Assembly: GCA_016234115.1 (NCBI GenBank) | Contig: JACRHD010000005.1 | Span: 52,720 to 116,719 of the forward strand | Source: Nitrospirota bacterium | GTDB lineage: Bacteria > Nitrospirota > Thermodesulfovibrionia > UBA6902 | Length of the DNA: 64,000 nt | Direction of reading: 5' to 3' | Shown: piece after piece, positions 50,039-58,466 of the stretch | How the letters are laid out: the number at the start of each line of letters is the position of its first letter | Numbering within the stretch: the stretch's first letter is position 1 | Notes under the pieces: generated by a model | What the model was told of the DNA's origin: nothing | Seen by the model: only the letters and a program-made list of their open reading frames with translations | Databases searched by the model: none | Made by a program: the position numbers and the translations under genes

Positions 50039-52192
50039 CTACGGCTGCATCGGCGGCAGGCAGGGTTCGTTGCCCACGCAGAAAGGCCGCATCATCTCAT
50101 TGTCCTCGTGAGAGAGGATGTGGCAGTGCCACACGTACAGGCCCTTAATGTCGAAAAAGACCTTGATGCGTGTCACCTGTCCCGGATAGGAAATGACCGT
50201 GTCCTTGAAGCCCATCTCCCACGGCTCGGGGCCTTTTACAGTACCGGCGACAGGCCGGGCCGGCGGCTCCGACATCCCGTCGGCGTCCGTCACCAGGTCC
50301 TGGCGGTTCACCACCTGGAACATGGTCTGGTGCACATGAATAGGATGCGCGTCCGCCGTGAAGTTGTAGAGCTCCCAGGTCTCCGTGGCCCCCAATTTCG
50401 GGTTCTCTGAAATGTCATCCATCCATGACTTCGGGACGGGAAACCCATCCGGACCGAGAGTTCCCAGTCGGGCCGAGGTGGGACCAAAGGCCACTCCATT
50501 GAGGTCCTCAATGATGTTGCCGTTTACATCTTCGCTCACGAATACGGTCGAAGAACTGTCCTCGTTGAGCGAGAGCCTCCGGGTCTTGTTGGCCTTGCCC
50601 AGAGGTTTAAGATCAGGCAGCGGCAGGATCTTCGGCGGCAGGCTTAAATCTATGGATTGGCGGGGCTTCACCACGAACTTCATGACCTGGCCGGTCGTCG
50701 CCGGGTCCGACGGCTCGAAACAATCGGGCGGTCCTACCGGCGGATCAGCCGCAGGGTCACAACCCGTAAACGGAACCCCGCCTCCGAACGGCTCGTCCGG
50801 CGCCTCATTGATCAAGTATATCTCAGTGCCGACCGGCGTATGAGAAAAATCGACTATCACATCAGCCCGCTCGGCCAGCGCGAGGAGCAGCGTATCCTGT
50901 TTCAGCTTCGACGGCAGGAACCCGCCATCCGTGCCTATCTGCCAGAAGGGCAGAGCAGAAGTTACAGGCCGGTCCGCCAGGGGGTCCGAGACCATCTTAA
51001 GGATAAGAAACCGGCTGTCACTCGCATTCAGGAAACGGAAGCGGTATCTCATCTTCTCGACCTCCAGAACAGGCCAGGTCTTGCCGTTCACCACCATCGT
51101 ATTGCCGAAGAACTCAGGGTTCCAGATCGGTGACACGTCGCTCCGTCCTCCGCTCGCAGCAGTATCCGGGATGAACGGGACTATAAGGTCCCCTGCTCCG
51201 GGGAACTGAGGGTCCGGATGTGTAAGGAAGTTAAGCCCTTCGAAAAAGGCCCGGTTATCGGGGTAGAAGAGAGAGCCGTTCTCGTTAAAAGAGCGGTCCT
51301 GGATTATGATGGGAATTTCGTGGTACTTTTTCCCGGGGTCGTCGCCCGCTTTTGGGGCCGGGCCCGGCAGGAGTAAACAGGAGAGGTCGGAGCTTCCGCC
51401 GCGAAGGATATAGAAACCTGCGGGGCCTGCGTATACGTTGGCCCGTGTCATACCCAGGGTGTGATCATGAAACCAGAGGGTTGTAGCGCGCTGATCATTG
51501 CGATACTGAAATAAAGCAGCGCCGGCCTCATCAGAAGCGCCTGGGATCTGGCCGAACCGTGAACCCCGTGTCGCGTATCCGTCGGGAATATTGGCAGCGT
51601 CAGGAAGAAACCACGCCTCGGGATACCCGTCGCTGTCCGGCTGAACGTGCGCACCATGAAGATGAGTGATGATCGGGACAGGACCGGTGTATCGCTCTTG
51701 ACTCTGACCCCGGCAATCGGTCTTCATCATGCCGTCAATGCAGTCCTGCGGCGGGTTGGCCCAGTGCAGGGTCTGGTCAACCGGAAGAAGGTGTGGCAAA
51801 AACTCCCCGGTATCGGGGTCCTTCAGGTCATTGATCCACTTGACCCGGACAGGCTTGTTCACCGTCGCCTCGATCGTATAAGCAGGATAGCTGAATGTGT
51901 CCGGGTGGTTGACCGAGCCATATCCCCAGACAGTGGTCATCAAACCAGGCGCCACTTCCTGATCGAACTGCCGCACCGCGATTTCGTAATAGTCTATGCC
52001 GCCGGGAAGTGTGTCGGTCTTAGGCATCACCGGCGGGACCAACAACGGTCTCTGGTACTTGGTGATCGTCGTGGGGTCCAATGTCCCGCCCGGGACAAAG
52101 GCAATGCCGTCCCCCACGCCCAATGTCATAAACAAAAGAAACATTGCTGCAACAAATGAACTGAATTTTGTAAATTTCTGATTCGGTAACAT
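50039..52192 (-). CDS. Multicopper oxidase (CotA/bilirubin-oxidase type)
   Basis: Secreted copper oxidase reducing O2 to water while oxidising metals or phenols. A signal peptide (SSFVAAMFLLFMTLGVGDGIA) precedes three cupredoxin domains. All four copper motifs are present: THLHGAHV, TLWFHDHTLGMTR, HPIHVHQTMF and YVWHCHILSHEDNEMMRPF, the last with the T1 Cys and axial Met. The 717 residues are longer than CotA (513), with insertions. A GGAG Shine-Dalgarno precedes the ATG. A multicopper oxidase in a genome of otherwise anaerobic look suggests oxygen or metal detoxification; Mn or Fe oxidation is possible. Confidence 0.94.
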   Translation of the reverse strand: MLPNQKFTKFSSFVAAMFLLFMTLGVGDGIAFVPGGTLDPTTITKYQRPLLVPPVMPKTDTLPGGIDYYEIAVRQFDQEVAPGLMTTVWGYGSVNHPDTFSYPAYTIEATVNKPVRVKWINDLKDPDTGEFLPHLLPVDQTLHWANPPQDCIDGMMKTDCRGQSQERYTGPVPIITHLHGAHVQPDSDGYPEAWFLPDAANIPDGYATRGSRFGQIPGASDEAGAALFQYRNDQRATTLWFHDHTLGMTRANVYAGPAGFYILRGGSSDLSCLLLPGPAPKAGDDPGKKYHEIPIIIQDRSFNENGSLFYPDNRAFFEGLNFLTHPDPQFPGAGDLIVPFIPDTAASGGRSDVSPIWNPEFFGNTMVVNGKTWPVLEVEKMRYRFRFLNASDSRFLILKMVSDPLADRPVTSALPFWQIGTDGGFLPSKLKQDTLLLALAERADVIVDFSHTPVGTEIYLINEAPDEPFGGGVPFTGCDPAADPPVGPPDCFEPSDPATTGQVMKFVVKPRQSIDLSLPPKILPLPDLKPLGKANKTRRLSLNEDSSSTVFVSEDVNGNIIEDLNGVAFGPTSARLGTLGPDGFPVPKSWMDDISENPKLGATETWELYNFTADAHPIHVHQTMFQVVNRQDLVTDADGMSEPPARPVAGTVKGPEPWEMGFKDTVISYPGQVTRIKVFFDIKGLYVWHCHILSHEDNEMMRPFCVGNEPCLPPMQP

Positions 52193-52718
52193 AACTATCT
52201 CCTTTCTGTATACGGCAGGCTCAGCAGGCCTGCAAAAAAAAAACTCTTCCGAAAACTCTCAGACGACCGTTTATTTGTAATCACCCCCTTTTAAAAAAAT
52301 CGGGCCCTGAAGAATTTCTCCTTCGACGGCCCGTTTGTATTCTCCAATAGCAAATTGAAGTCTCGTTGCTTTCCTCCCCTCCCCGTTCAGGGCAGGCTTT
52401 ATCGGGAAAGCGGTCCATCAAGATGCGGACACATCGAATTTTCATTCTCCTTTATCGCCGGACTGTCGAATAGATTTCCGTCTTTCAACTTTGAGATAAA
52501 GTTTACCTCTGAAACAGAGGATGTCAATGCGTATTTCTACTTATTCAGTGTAATTATCTTATGCGGGTCTGAAGTCTGAAAATAATTGATGATTCACTAT
52601 TGACGGATATTACAATAGGAAGTCGCATCATCTGCCTATCGAGCGAAGCGGCGTCAGAGACTGATCAAAAAGAGAGACAAAACAGCCATACCATACCGGG
52701 TGATATAATTATTTCAAA
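52193..52718. other. Intergenic region upstream of the multicopper oxidase
   Basis: This 526-nt gap between divergent genes holds a hairpin next to the oxidase Shine-Dalgarno (GCAGGC/GCCTGC, about 52212-52241) and a strong minus-strand terminator (52293-52333). A TATAAT (52704-52709) lies 9 nt before the plus-strand gene. No ORF of note is seen; a leader RNA or small RNA on the minus strand is possible. Confidence 0.55.
52293..52333 (-). terminator. Intrinsic terminator in the multicopper oxidase leader
   Basis: Minus-strand CGGGCC, an inner GAAG-GAGAAATT-CTTC hairpin, GGCCCG and then ATTTTTTT. No minus-strand gene lies upstream of it before 52718, so it must end a leader or small RNA. Confidence 0.7.
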
Positions 52719-55190
52719 ATGAGGCGCATATACTTCACCATCTTTTCAGTCTCCTGCTCAGTCCTCATGTTCGAGGTATCGCTGACAAGGCTCTTCTCGA
52801 TCTACCTCTGGTACCACTTCGCGTTCATGGTAATCGGCATCGCGATGCTCGGCATAGGCGCTGCGGGGACTATGCTTGCCGTGTTTCAAAGACAGCAGGG
52901 CGCCCTCCCCCTCACCCCCTCCCCGAACAAGGCATCGGGACAAGCCCGTCAAGGGCGGGGGGATAAATTCAATGCCCTCTCCGGCATGTTATCTTCGGAA
53001 TCTTCAATTGCGATATATGCCCTGCTTGCGGGCCTTTCAATTTTTTTCTCGTACATAGTTTCAAATTATGTCCCTTTCGACCCCGTCAAATTCTCATGGG
53101 ACAGGGCGCAATTTTTTTACCTTGCGTTATACTGCATCGTATTAAGCGTCCCCTTTTTCTTTGCAGGATTGCTGACGGCTTCCGCGTTTTCACGATACAG
53201 TGAGAAGTCCGGGCTCATTTACGGTTCAGACCTCTTAGGCGCGGGAACAGGCTCTCTTGCGGTCCTCCTGCTTTTAAATTCCGCTTCTGCCGAATACGCG
53301 GTATTTTCAGCGTCCCTGCTCTGCCTGACCGGGGCGCTTTTAACGGGGAGAAGGAAGGAAAAAATAACGGCCCTGCTGTTTATATTGATCAACCTGTTCA
53401 TGATCTCCGCCCACCCGGATTTTATAAAAGTCAAAATGTCCCCTTACAAGGGTCTTTCCGTATACCTTAAATTTCCCGGCGCGGAACATTTAAAAACATA
53501 CTATAGTTCACATTCACAGATAGACCTCTTTAAAAGCCCCGCTGTCCGGTTTGCCCCGGGACTAAGCCTGTTATATGCCGACCCCCTGCCCGACCAGACC
53601 GGTCTTTCCACAGACGGCGACAGGGTGGATGTCATAACGGACGCAAGGGAGAGGTCCCGGCTGAAATTCCTTGAGTATCTCCCCTCTGCCTCTGCATATG
53701 AGACAGGCGGACGAAACGATGTGCTGGTCCTTGAGCCCGGGGGAGGACTTCATGCGCTGATGGCGGCATATTACGGTTGTAAGACGGTCCACAAAGTTGA
53801 GAGCGACCCGCTGATGATCAACATTATCAGAAATAATTACAACACATACTCGGGTGAAATATATAAAGACAACACATGGACGGGATACGGCCGCAGTTTT
53901 CTCCGGTCAGGAGAGCAATCTGCTTATGATCTCATTGATTTGCCCATGACCGGGGCATCCGTATCCGGGACCTTCGGAATTTTAGAAGATTACAGACTTA
54001 CAGTTGAGGCCTTCAAGCAATACATGAAGGCCTTAAAACCTGACGGGATGATAAGCATAAGCCTCTATCTTGTCCCGCCGCCGAGGACGGAGTTCAGGAT
54101 TCTATCGACGCTTGTTACGGCATTAGAGGAGGCGGGTGTTACAGACGCCGGGGCGAGATTGGCCGCAATCAGGAGTTGGGACAGCATGACTCTCCTTGTA
54201 AAAAACTCGCCCCTTGCAATGGATGAGATTATGCGAATAAAGGAATTCTCACGACAAAAGCGCTTCGACCTTCTCTATTATCCGGGCATTAAGGAAGGCG
54301 AATCCGGCAGATATATAACAACAGCGTCAGACGAGTATTTCAGGGGATTTCAGGATATCTTCAATCCTGAAACGCGACCGGCTTTTATCAACGGTTACCT
54401 CTTCGATATCAGACCCGTTTATGATGACAACCCCTTCTTCCACTATTATCTCAGGCTCTCCAACATTGAACCGATATACGAGACAATGGGACGGAACTGG
54501 TTGTATTTTATGGACAGCGGGTATTTGTTGCCGGTCCTTCTCGTCATACTCGCAGCCTTAAGCGCGATTATAATTCTTTTACCTGCCTTATATAAACGGT
54601 TCGAGCAGTTCAAGCGGTTCGAGCGGTTAACTCCTGTCATTATCTACTTTTCCATGTTAGGGCTCGGCTTTATGTTTGTCGAGGTCACGTTAATCCAGAA
54701 AGCCATTCTTCTCCTTGAAAACCCGGCATATTCCATTGCGGTCGTAGTCACTGCCATTCTTGCGGGCTCCGGGACCGGCAGCGTATGCTGTTTTAGATTC
54801 CCGAAGATCGGTTCTCCATTTTCACTGCTGCTTCTTTCTCTTCTGATTTCTGTTTTCAGCCTGACACTGCCGGCGTTTTCAAGCCTGCTGCTTACCGTAG
54901 GTCCCATGTTCAGGACAGCGGCAATATTTACCATACTGCTTCCGCTCGGGTTCCTGATGGGCATACCGTTTCCAACAGGTATGAAGCTGGCCGGTGAAAA
55001 ATATCGGGGACTGGTCCCCTGGCTATGGGCCGTCAACGCGTGCCTTTCCGTGCTCGCGCCCGTCTTAACAATCATGCTCGCGCTCGTGACAGGATTCATC
55101 CCGGTCCTGTGGATAAGCGCCTCAGCATACTTTCTTGCCTTCATCAGCTTAAAGAAACTGACAAAGAATCATGGCGCTTCAACACCCTGA
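52719..55190 (+). CDS. Membrane protein with spermidine-synthase-like domain
   Basis: The 823-residue protein combines membrane helices with a SAM/aminopropyltransferase-type Rossmann domain. N-terminal helices (MFEVSLTRLFSIYLWYHFAF and on) run to about 260. The soluble domain (about 320-560) has VLVLEPGGGLHALMAAYYG, VHKVESDPLMINII and YDLIDLPMTG, the spermidine-synthase pattern without a full polyamine site. The C-terminal part has about six helices (from about 600), including MEIPFPTGMKL-like GIPFPTGMKLAGEKYRG. The role is unknown; such fused proteins are widespread. Two suspicious inserts are seen: PLTPSPNKASGQARQGRG after helix 3, and KRFEQFKRFERL from a nonamer tract. Confidence 0.8.
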   Translation: MRRIYFTIFSVSCSVLMFEVSLTRLFSIYLWYHFAFMVIGIAMLGIGAAGTMLAVFQRQQGALPLTPSPNKASGQARQGRGDKFNALSGMLSSESSIAIYALLAGLSIFFSYIVSNYVPFDPVKFSWDRAQFFYLALYCIVLSVPFFFAGLLTASAFSRYSEKSGLIYGSDLLGAGTGSLAVLLLLNSASAEYAVFSASLLCLTGALLTGRRKEKITALLFILINLFMISAHPDFIKVKMSPYKGLSVYLKFPGAEHLKTYYSSHSQIDLFKSPAVRFAPGLSLLYADPLPDQTGLSTDGDRVDVITDARERSRLKFLEYLPSASAYETGGRNDVLVLEPGGGLHALMAAYYGCKTVHKVESDPLMINIIRNNYNTYSGEIYKDNTWTGYGRSFLRSGEQSAYDLIDLPMTGASVSGTFGILEDYRLTVEAFKQYMKALKPDGMISISLYLVPPPRTEFRILSTLVTALEEAGVTDAGARLAAIRSWDSMTLLVKNSPLAMDEIMRIKEFSRQKRFDLLYYPGIKEGESGRYITTASDEYFRGFQDIFNPETRPAFINGYLFDIRPVYDDNPFFHYYLRLSNIEPIYETMGRNWLYFMDSGYLLPVLLVILAALSAIIILLPALYKRFEQFKRFERLTPVIIYFSMLGLGFMFVEVTLIQKAILLLENPAYSIAVVVTAILAGSGTGSVCCFRFPKIGSPFSLLLLSLLISVFSLTLPAFSSLLLTVGPMFRTAAIFTILLPLGFLMGIPFPTGMKLAGEKYRGLVPWLWAVNACLSVLAPVLTIMLALVTGFIPVLWISASAYFLAFISLKKLTKNHGASTP
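54594..54634. repeat. In-frame nonamer tract
   Basis: AAACGGTTC, GAGCAGTTC, AAGCGGTTC, GAGCGGTTA units encode KRFEQFKRFERL in the aminopropyltransferase-like protein, between two membrane helices. Confidence 0.8.
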
Positions 55191-56211
55191 TACTGTAACT
55201 TTTCTCAAGAAATCAGCAAAGTATCCGATAAGATTGCATATCATGTGGAATCTCGGTAAGGGAAGTTCAAACACGATCTTGTTCGTAGACGATGAAGAAT
55301 GCGTCCTGAATTCCGTAGAAAGGCTCTTTGTCGACAATGACCTGAGAATAATCAGGGCCGGCAGCGCGGACGAGGCCCTTGCCATCCTGGAAAAAGAAGA
55401 AATAGCCGTCATAATATCGGACAACCAGATGCCGGGGATGAAGGGGACGGAGCTTCTCGCGAAAAGCAGGGACATCGCCCCGGATACCCTGAAGATATTA
55501 ATAACGGCGTATGCGGACCTCGTAGTTGCCGTAGACGCGATAAATAACGGCGAGGTATTCCGGTTCATTACAAAGCCGTGGGACGACGACGCGCTGGTCC
55601 GGACCGTGCAGGAGGCGGTCAGGCGTTATCAACTCGTCATGTCGCTGAAAAAGCATGATGAGTCCAAACTGCTTTCTCTGGCGCAGGCGATTGAGTTGAA
55701 AGACCCTTACACGCGGGGGCACTGTGAGAGGGTCGCCGGCAGCGCGCTGATTATTGCCGGGGCCTTAAATCTTCCCGAAGAAACCCGGAAGGCCATTACG
55801 TACGGCGGATGGCTCCACGACTGCGGCAAGATTGGAATTCCGGAGGGCATCCTCAACAAAAAAGGCACTCTTACATACGAGGAATTTGAAATTGTAAGGA
55901 AACATCCCCGGTGGGGCGCCGAAGTGGCGCGTCAGGCGAGGTTTTCAGACAAGGTTGTAAATATAATACTGCATCACCATGAAAGGTATAACGGCACAGG
56001 ATATCCCCTGGGGCTTAAGTGCTCGGACATTCCTATGGAAGCGCGGATAATAACTATTGCCGACATATATGACGCGCTGAGGTCCGAGAGGCCGTACAGG
56101 AGGTGTTATAGCGAAGAGCGGGCCGTTGATCTGATGCGGTCCATGAAGGCAAGCATCCTGGATCCCGAGCTCGTCGATATTTTTCTCAGTCATAAAAAAA
56201 GTAGTGAGTAG
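55171..56211 (+). CDS. Response regulator with HD-GYP c-di-GMP phosphodiesterase
   Basis: The receiver domain (about 29-145: ILFVDDEECVLNSVERLF; phospho-Asp in VIISDNQMPG; FITKPWDDD) is joined to an active-looking HD-GYP domain (about 165-345) with LKDPYTRGHCERVAG, GGWLHDCGKIGIPEGILNKK and HHHERYNGTGYPLGL. It should degrade cyclic di-GMP when phosphorylated. The first 24 residues overlap the preceding gene; ATGs at 55171 and 55243 are possible and neither has a good Shine-Dalgarno. It is followed by a heptamer hairpin. Confidence 0.93.
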   Translation: MALQHPDTVTFLKKSAKYPIRLHIMWNLGKGSSNTILFVDDEECVLNSVERLFVDNDLRIIRAGSADEALAILEKEEIAVIISDNQMPGMKGTELLAKSRDIAPDTLKILITAYADLVVAVDAINNGEVFRFITKPWDDDALVRTVQEAVRRYQLVMSLKKHDESKLLSLAQAIELKDPYTRGHCERVAGSALIIAGALNLPEETRKAITYGGWLHDCGKIGIPEGILNKKGTLTYEEFEIVRKHPRWGAEVARQARFSDKVVNIILHHHERYNGTGYPLGLKCSDIPMEARIITIADIYDALRSERPYRRCYSEERAVDLMRSMKASILDPELVDIFLSHKKSSE

Positions 56212-56296
56212 TTAGTAGTGAGCAGTTAGGGGGAAAAGAATAAAAAGAGCAGCCTTTCCCTTAACTACTAACTACTTGCTACTAACTACCTAACTG
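56201..56296. repeat. Heptamer inverted pair (AGTTAGT / AACTACT)
   Basis: GTAGTGA/GTAGTTA/GCAGTTA units (56201-56230) face TTAACTAC/TAACTACT/TACTAACT units (56261-56296), closely like 2331-2426. It overlaps the stop of the HD-GYP gene. Confidence 0.75.
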
Positions 56297-56336
56297 TTGT
56301 CGGCTCCTGACTTTTCCTTGACCCTTGTATTGCCCC

Positions 56337-56365
56337 TTGACGGAGAACGTTCGTTCTCCTATAAT
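56337..56365 (+). promoter_or_regulatory. lexA promoter
   Basis: TTGACG (56337-56342), a spacer of exactly 17 nt and TATAAT (56360-56365). The ATG begins 6 nt after the -10, so transcription should start at or next to the start codon. Confidence 0.85.
56342..56359. promoter_or_regulatory. LexA operator (SOS box)
   Basis: GGAGAAC-GTTC-GTTCTCC: perfect 7-bp arms around GTTC, containing GAAC-N4-GTTC (56345-56356). It fills the spacer between -35 and -10, so bound LexA would block RNA polymerase and repress its own gene. Confidence 0.85.
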
Positions 56366-56371
56366 TAAAGT

Positions 56372-56965
56372 ATGCCGAAGACATTGAGCGCGGACACTAT
56401 TCAATCGAGGATCAGGGACATATCGGATTTCTACCATAAAAAAGGCAGGATGCCGAGTTTTGCCGAAACAGGAGAGCTGGTCGGCATTCGCTCAAAAGGC
56501 GCTGTCTCCAAGTTCATCCATAAGCTCAGGAAGCAGGGTGTCCTGGACAAGGATGAAAAAGGGAGACTCATCCCGCGCTTTCCTACCTCCTCTACAAGGG
56601 TGTTAGGCACGGTGGAGGCAGGCTTCCCGAGTCCAGCGGAGGAAGAGCTGTCGGACACCCTGTCGCTCGATGAGCTCCTTATTCAGAACCCGCAGGCGAC
56701 CTTTTTGCTGAAGGTGTCCGGCGACTCCATGTCAGGGGCAGGCATTCTCCCCGGAGATATGGTAATAGTAGACAAGGGCCGGGTCCCTAAAAGCGGAGAC
56801 ATCGTCATCGCTGAAGTGGACGGGGAATGGACCATGAAATATTTGAAGAAAAGAGGGTCCGACGTCGCCCTGATACCCGCGAATCCGAAATACAAACCCG
56901 TCAAACCCAAAAAAGAACTGAAGATCGCGGGGGTCGTGACGGCGGTTGTGCGGAAGTACAAGTAG
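56372..56965 (+). CDS. lexA: LexA-type SOS repressor
   Basis: Repressor that cleaves itself when RecA is activated. The N-terminal winged helix (residues 1-70: IQSRIRDISDFYHKKGRMPS, AVSKFIHKLRKQGVL) is joined to an S24 peptidase with the cleavage site Ala83-Gly84 (GTVEAGFPSP), Ser119 (SGDSMSG) and Lys156 (WTMKYLK). The 197 residues match LexA. The N-terminus diverges from the classic LexA start, so it may be a LexA/UmuD-like paralogue. An SOS box sits in its promoter. Pol IV follows 132 nt downstream. Confidence 0.92.
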   Translation: MPKTLSADTIQSRIRDISDFYHKKGRMPSFAETGELVGIRSKGAVSKFIHKLRKQGVLDKDEKGRLIPRFPTSSTRVLGTVEAGFPSPAEEELSDTLSLDELLIQNPQATFLLKVSGDSMSGAGILPGDMVIVDKGRVPKSGDIVIAEVDGEWTMKYLKKRGSDVALIPANPKYKPVKPKKELKIAGVVTAVVRKYK

Positions 56966-57075
56966 AGTCAGGAGTTAAGAGTTTTGAATTCCCCTTTGAT
57001 TGTTTCAGGGGCGGCCTTTGTTGGTTACTTATTTGGCCGCGCAAATAAGTGACCGGGGTTTGGGGCAGAGCCCCA
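56965..57075. repeat. Hairpins between lexA and the Pol IV gene
   Basis: A short AGTTAAG tract, then GGTTACTTATTTG/CAAATAAGTGACC (57023-57054), a 13-bp stem with a C-A mismatch, then GGGGCAGAGCCCC (57062-57074). These resemble widespread REP-like palindromes and may lower read-through. Confidence 0.6.
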
Positions 57076-57097
57076 TTTAAAAGGTTAAGGATCAAAT

Positions 57098-58411
57098 ATG
57101 ACCACTCAGCCGTTAACAATATCCTCATGGCCCCGCGCCATCCTGCACATCGACGCGGATGCATTTTTTGCATCCTGTGAACAGGCGATACATCCTGAGT
57201 TGAAAGGTAAGCCCGTGATTACCGGCAAGGAGCGCGGGATAGTCGCCGCCGCAAGCTATGAGGCAAAGGCAAAAGGGGTAAAGAGGGGCATGAGACTTTT
57301 TGAGGTGAAGAAGGTCTGCCCCGGCGCCGTCATACTCCCTTCGGATTACGAGACGTACAGCCTTTTCTCTCTCCGCATGTTCGAGATAATGAGGCGTTTC
57401 TCGCCCGACGTCGAGGAGTATTCCATAGACGAGGCCTTCGTCGATCTTACCGGGCTGAGGAGGAGTTTTCACGGTTCTTACGGAATGATCGCACAAAAAA
57501 TGCAGACGGCCATCGAAACAGAACTCGGGATAACAGTATCAATCGGTGTCAGCCTTTCAAAGGTCCTTGCGAAGATTGGTTCAAAACACAATAAACCTCA
57601 CGGACTCACGCTTATACCCGGAAGGGACATACATCTCTATCTCGATAAACTGCCGGTTGAAAAGGTATGGGGAATCGGAGCGAACACCGCCACGTTTTTA
57701 GGGAAGTTCGGGATAACGACAGCTCTTCAATTCACCCGGAAGGATGAAAAGTTCATACAGAAACATCTTTCCAAACCCTACCAGGAAATCTGGAATGAAT
57801 TAAACGGGCGGAGCGTTTACCCCGTTGTCGTTGAATCAAAGAGCGGCTACCAGTCCATCAGCAAGGCAAAGACCTTTACCCCTGCGTCAAATGATGAGAC
57901 CTTCGTGTACGCCCAACTCGTCAAGAACCTGGAGAACGCCTGCATCAAGGCGCGCCGCTACGGACTCGCGGCAACGCGGCTTGTCGTCTTTCTCAGGAGA
58001 CAGGACTTTAAAGACAGCGGGGTGGAAATAAAGCTCAGCGCCCCCACCGCCTACCCGGTCTATCTCTTCGGCGCGCTGCGTGAAGGGTTCGATCATATTT
58101 ATACTCCGCGTGAACTCTACCGCCAGACCGGCGTGGTCCTTGCGGGACTGGTCCCTGAAATCGGCGTCCAGTACACCCTCTTTGACGATATCGCCAGGAT
58201 CGATAAACTGGCAAAGATCTACAGCGCCGTTGACAGTCTGTCCTGGAAATTCGGCAAACATTCGGTCCATCACGCAGCAAGCCTTCCCGTAAAATTACAG
58301 GGACAACATGAAGGCGACAGGGGCGATGTGCCGCAGAGAAAGACCGGCCTTTTCAAAGGCGAAAACAGGAGGCAGAGGCTCGGGCTGCCTGTGCTGAATG
58401 TAAAAGTTTAG
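57098..58411 (+). CDS. dinB: Y-family DNA polymerase IV
   Basis: Translesion DNA polymerase. The catalytic acids sit in AILHIDADAFFASCEQA and EEYSIDEAFVDLTG, with IVAAASYEAKAKGVKRGM for the fingers and VSIGVSLSKVLAKIGSKHNK. The little-finger domain runs from about 250. The 437 residues are longer than E. coli DinB (351) and nearer to UmuC/ImuB-size proteins, but the N-terminal motif is DinB-like. AAGGA lies 9 nt before the ATG. Co-location with lexA suggests SOS control. Confidence 0.92.
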   Translation: MTTQPLTISSWPRAILHIDADAFFASCEQAIHPELKGKPVITGKERGIVAAASYEAKAKGVKRGMRLFEVKKVCPGAVILPSDYETYSLFSLRMFEIMRRFSPDVEEYSIDEAFVDLTGLRRSFHGSYGMIAQKMQTAIETELGITVSIGVSLSKVLAKIGSKHNKPHGLTLIPGRDIHLYLDKLPVEKVWGIGANTATFLGKFGITTALQFTRKDEKFIQKHLSKPYQEIWNELNGRSVYPVVVESKSGYQSISKAKTFTPASNDETFVYAQLVKNLENACIKARRYGLAATRLVVFLRRQDFKDSGVEIKLSAPTAYPVYLFGALREGFDHIYTPRELYRQTGVVLAGLVPEIGVQYTLFDDIARIDKLAKIYSAVDSLSWKFGKHSVHHAASLPVKLQGQHEGDRGDVPQRKTGLFKGENRRQRLGLPVLNVKV

Positions 58412-58414
58412 AAA

Positions 58415-58464
58415 GGATTATTCACAAATATCGCACTCCGGGAGGCATGATTCAAAAACATCTT
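58415..58464. repeat. Single arm of the ATTATTCACAAATATCG element
   Basis: Nearly identical to the left arm at 49766-49816. It lies between the convergent dinB and nnr genes. Confidence 0.75.
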
Positions 58465-58466
58465 CA

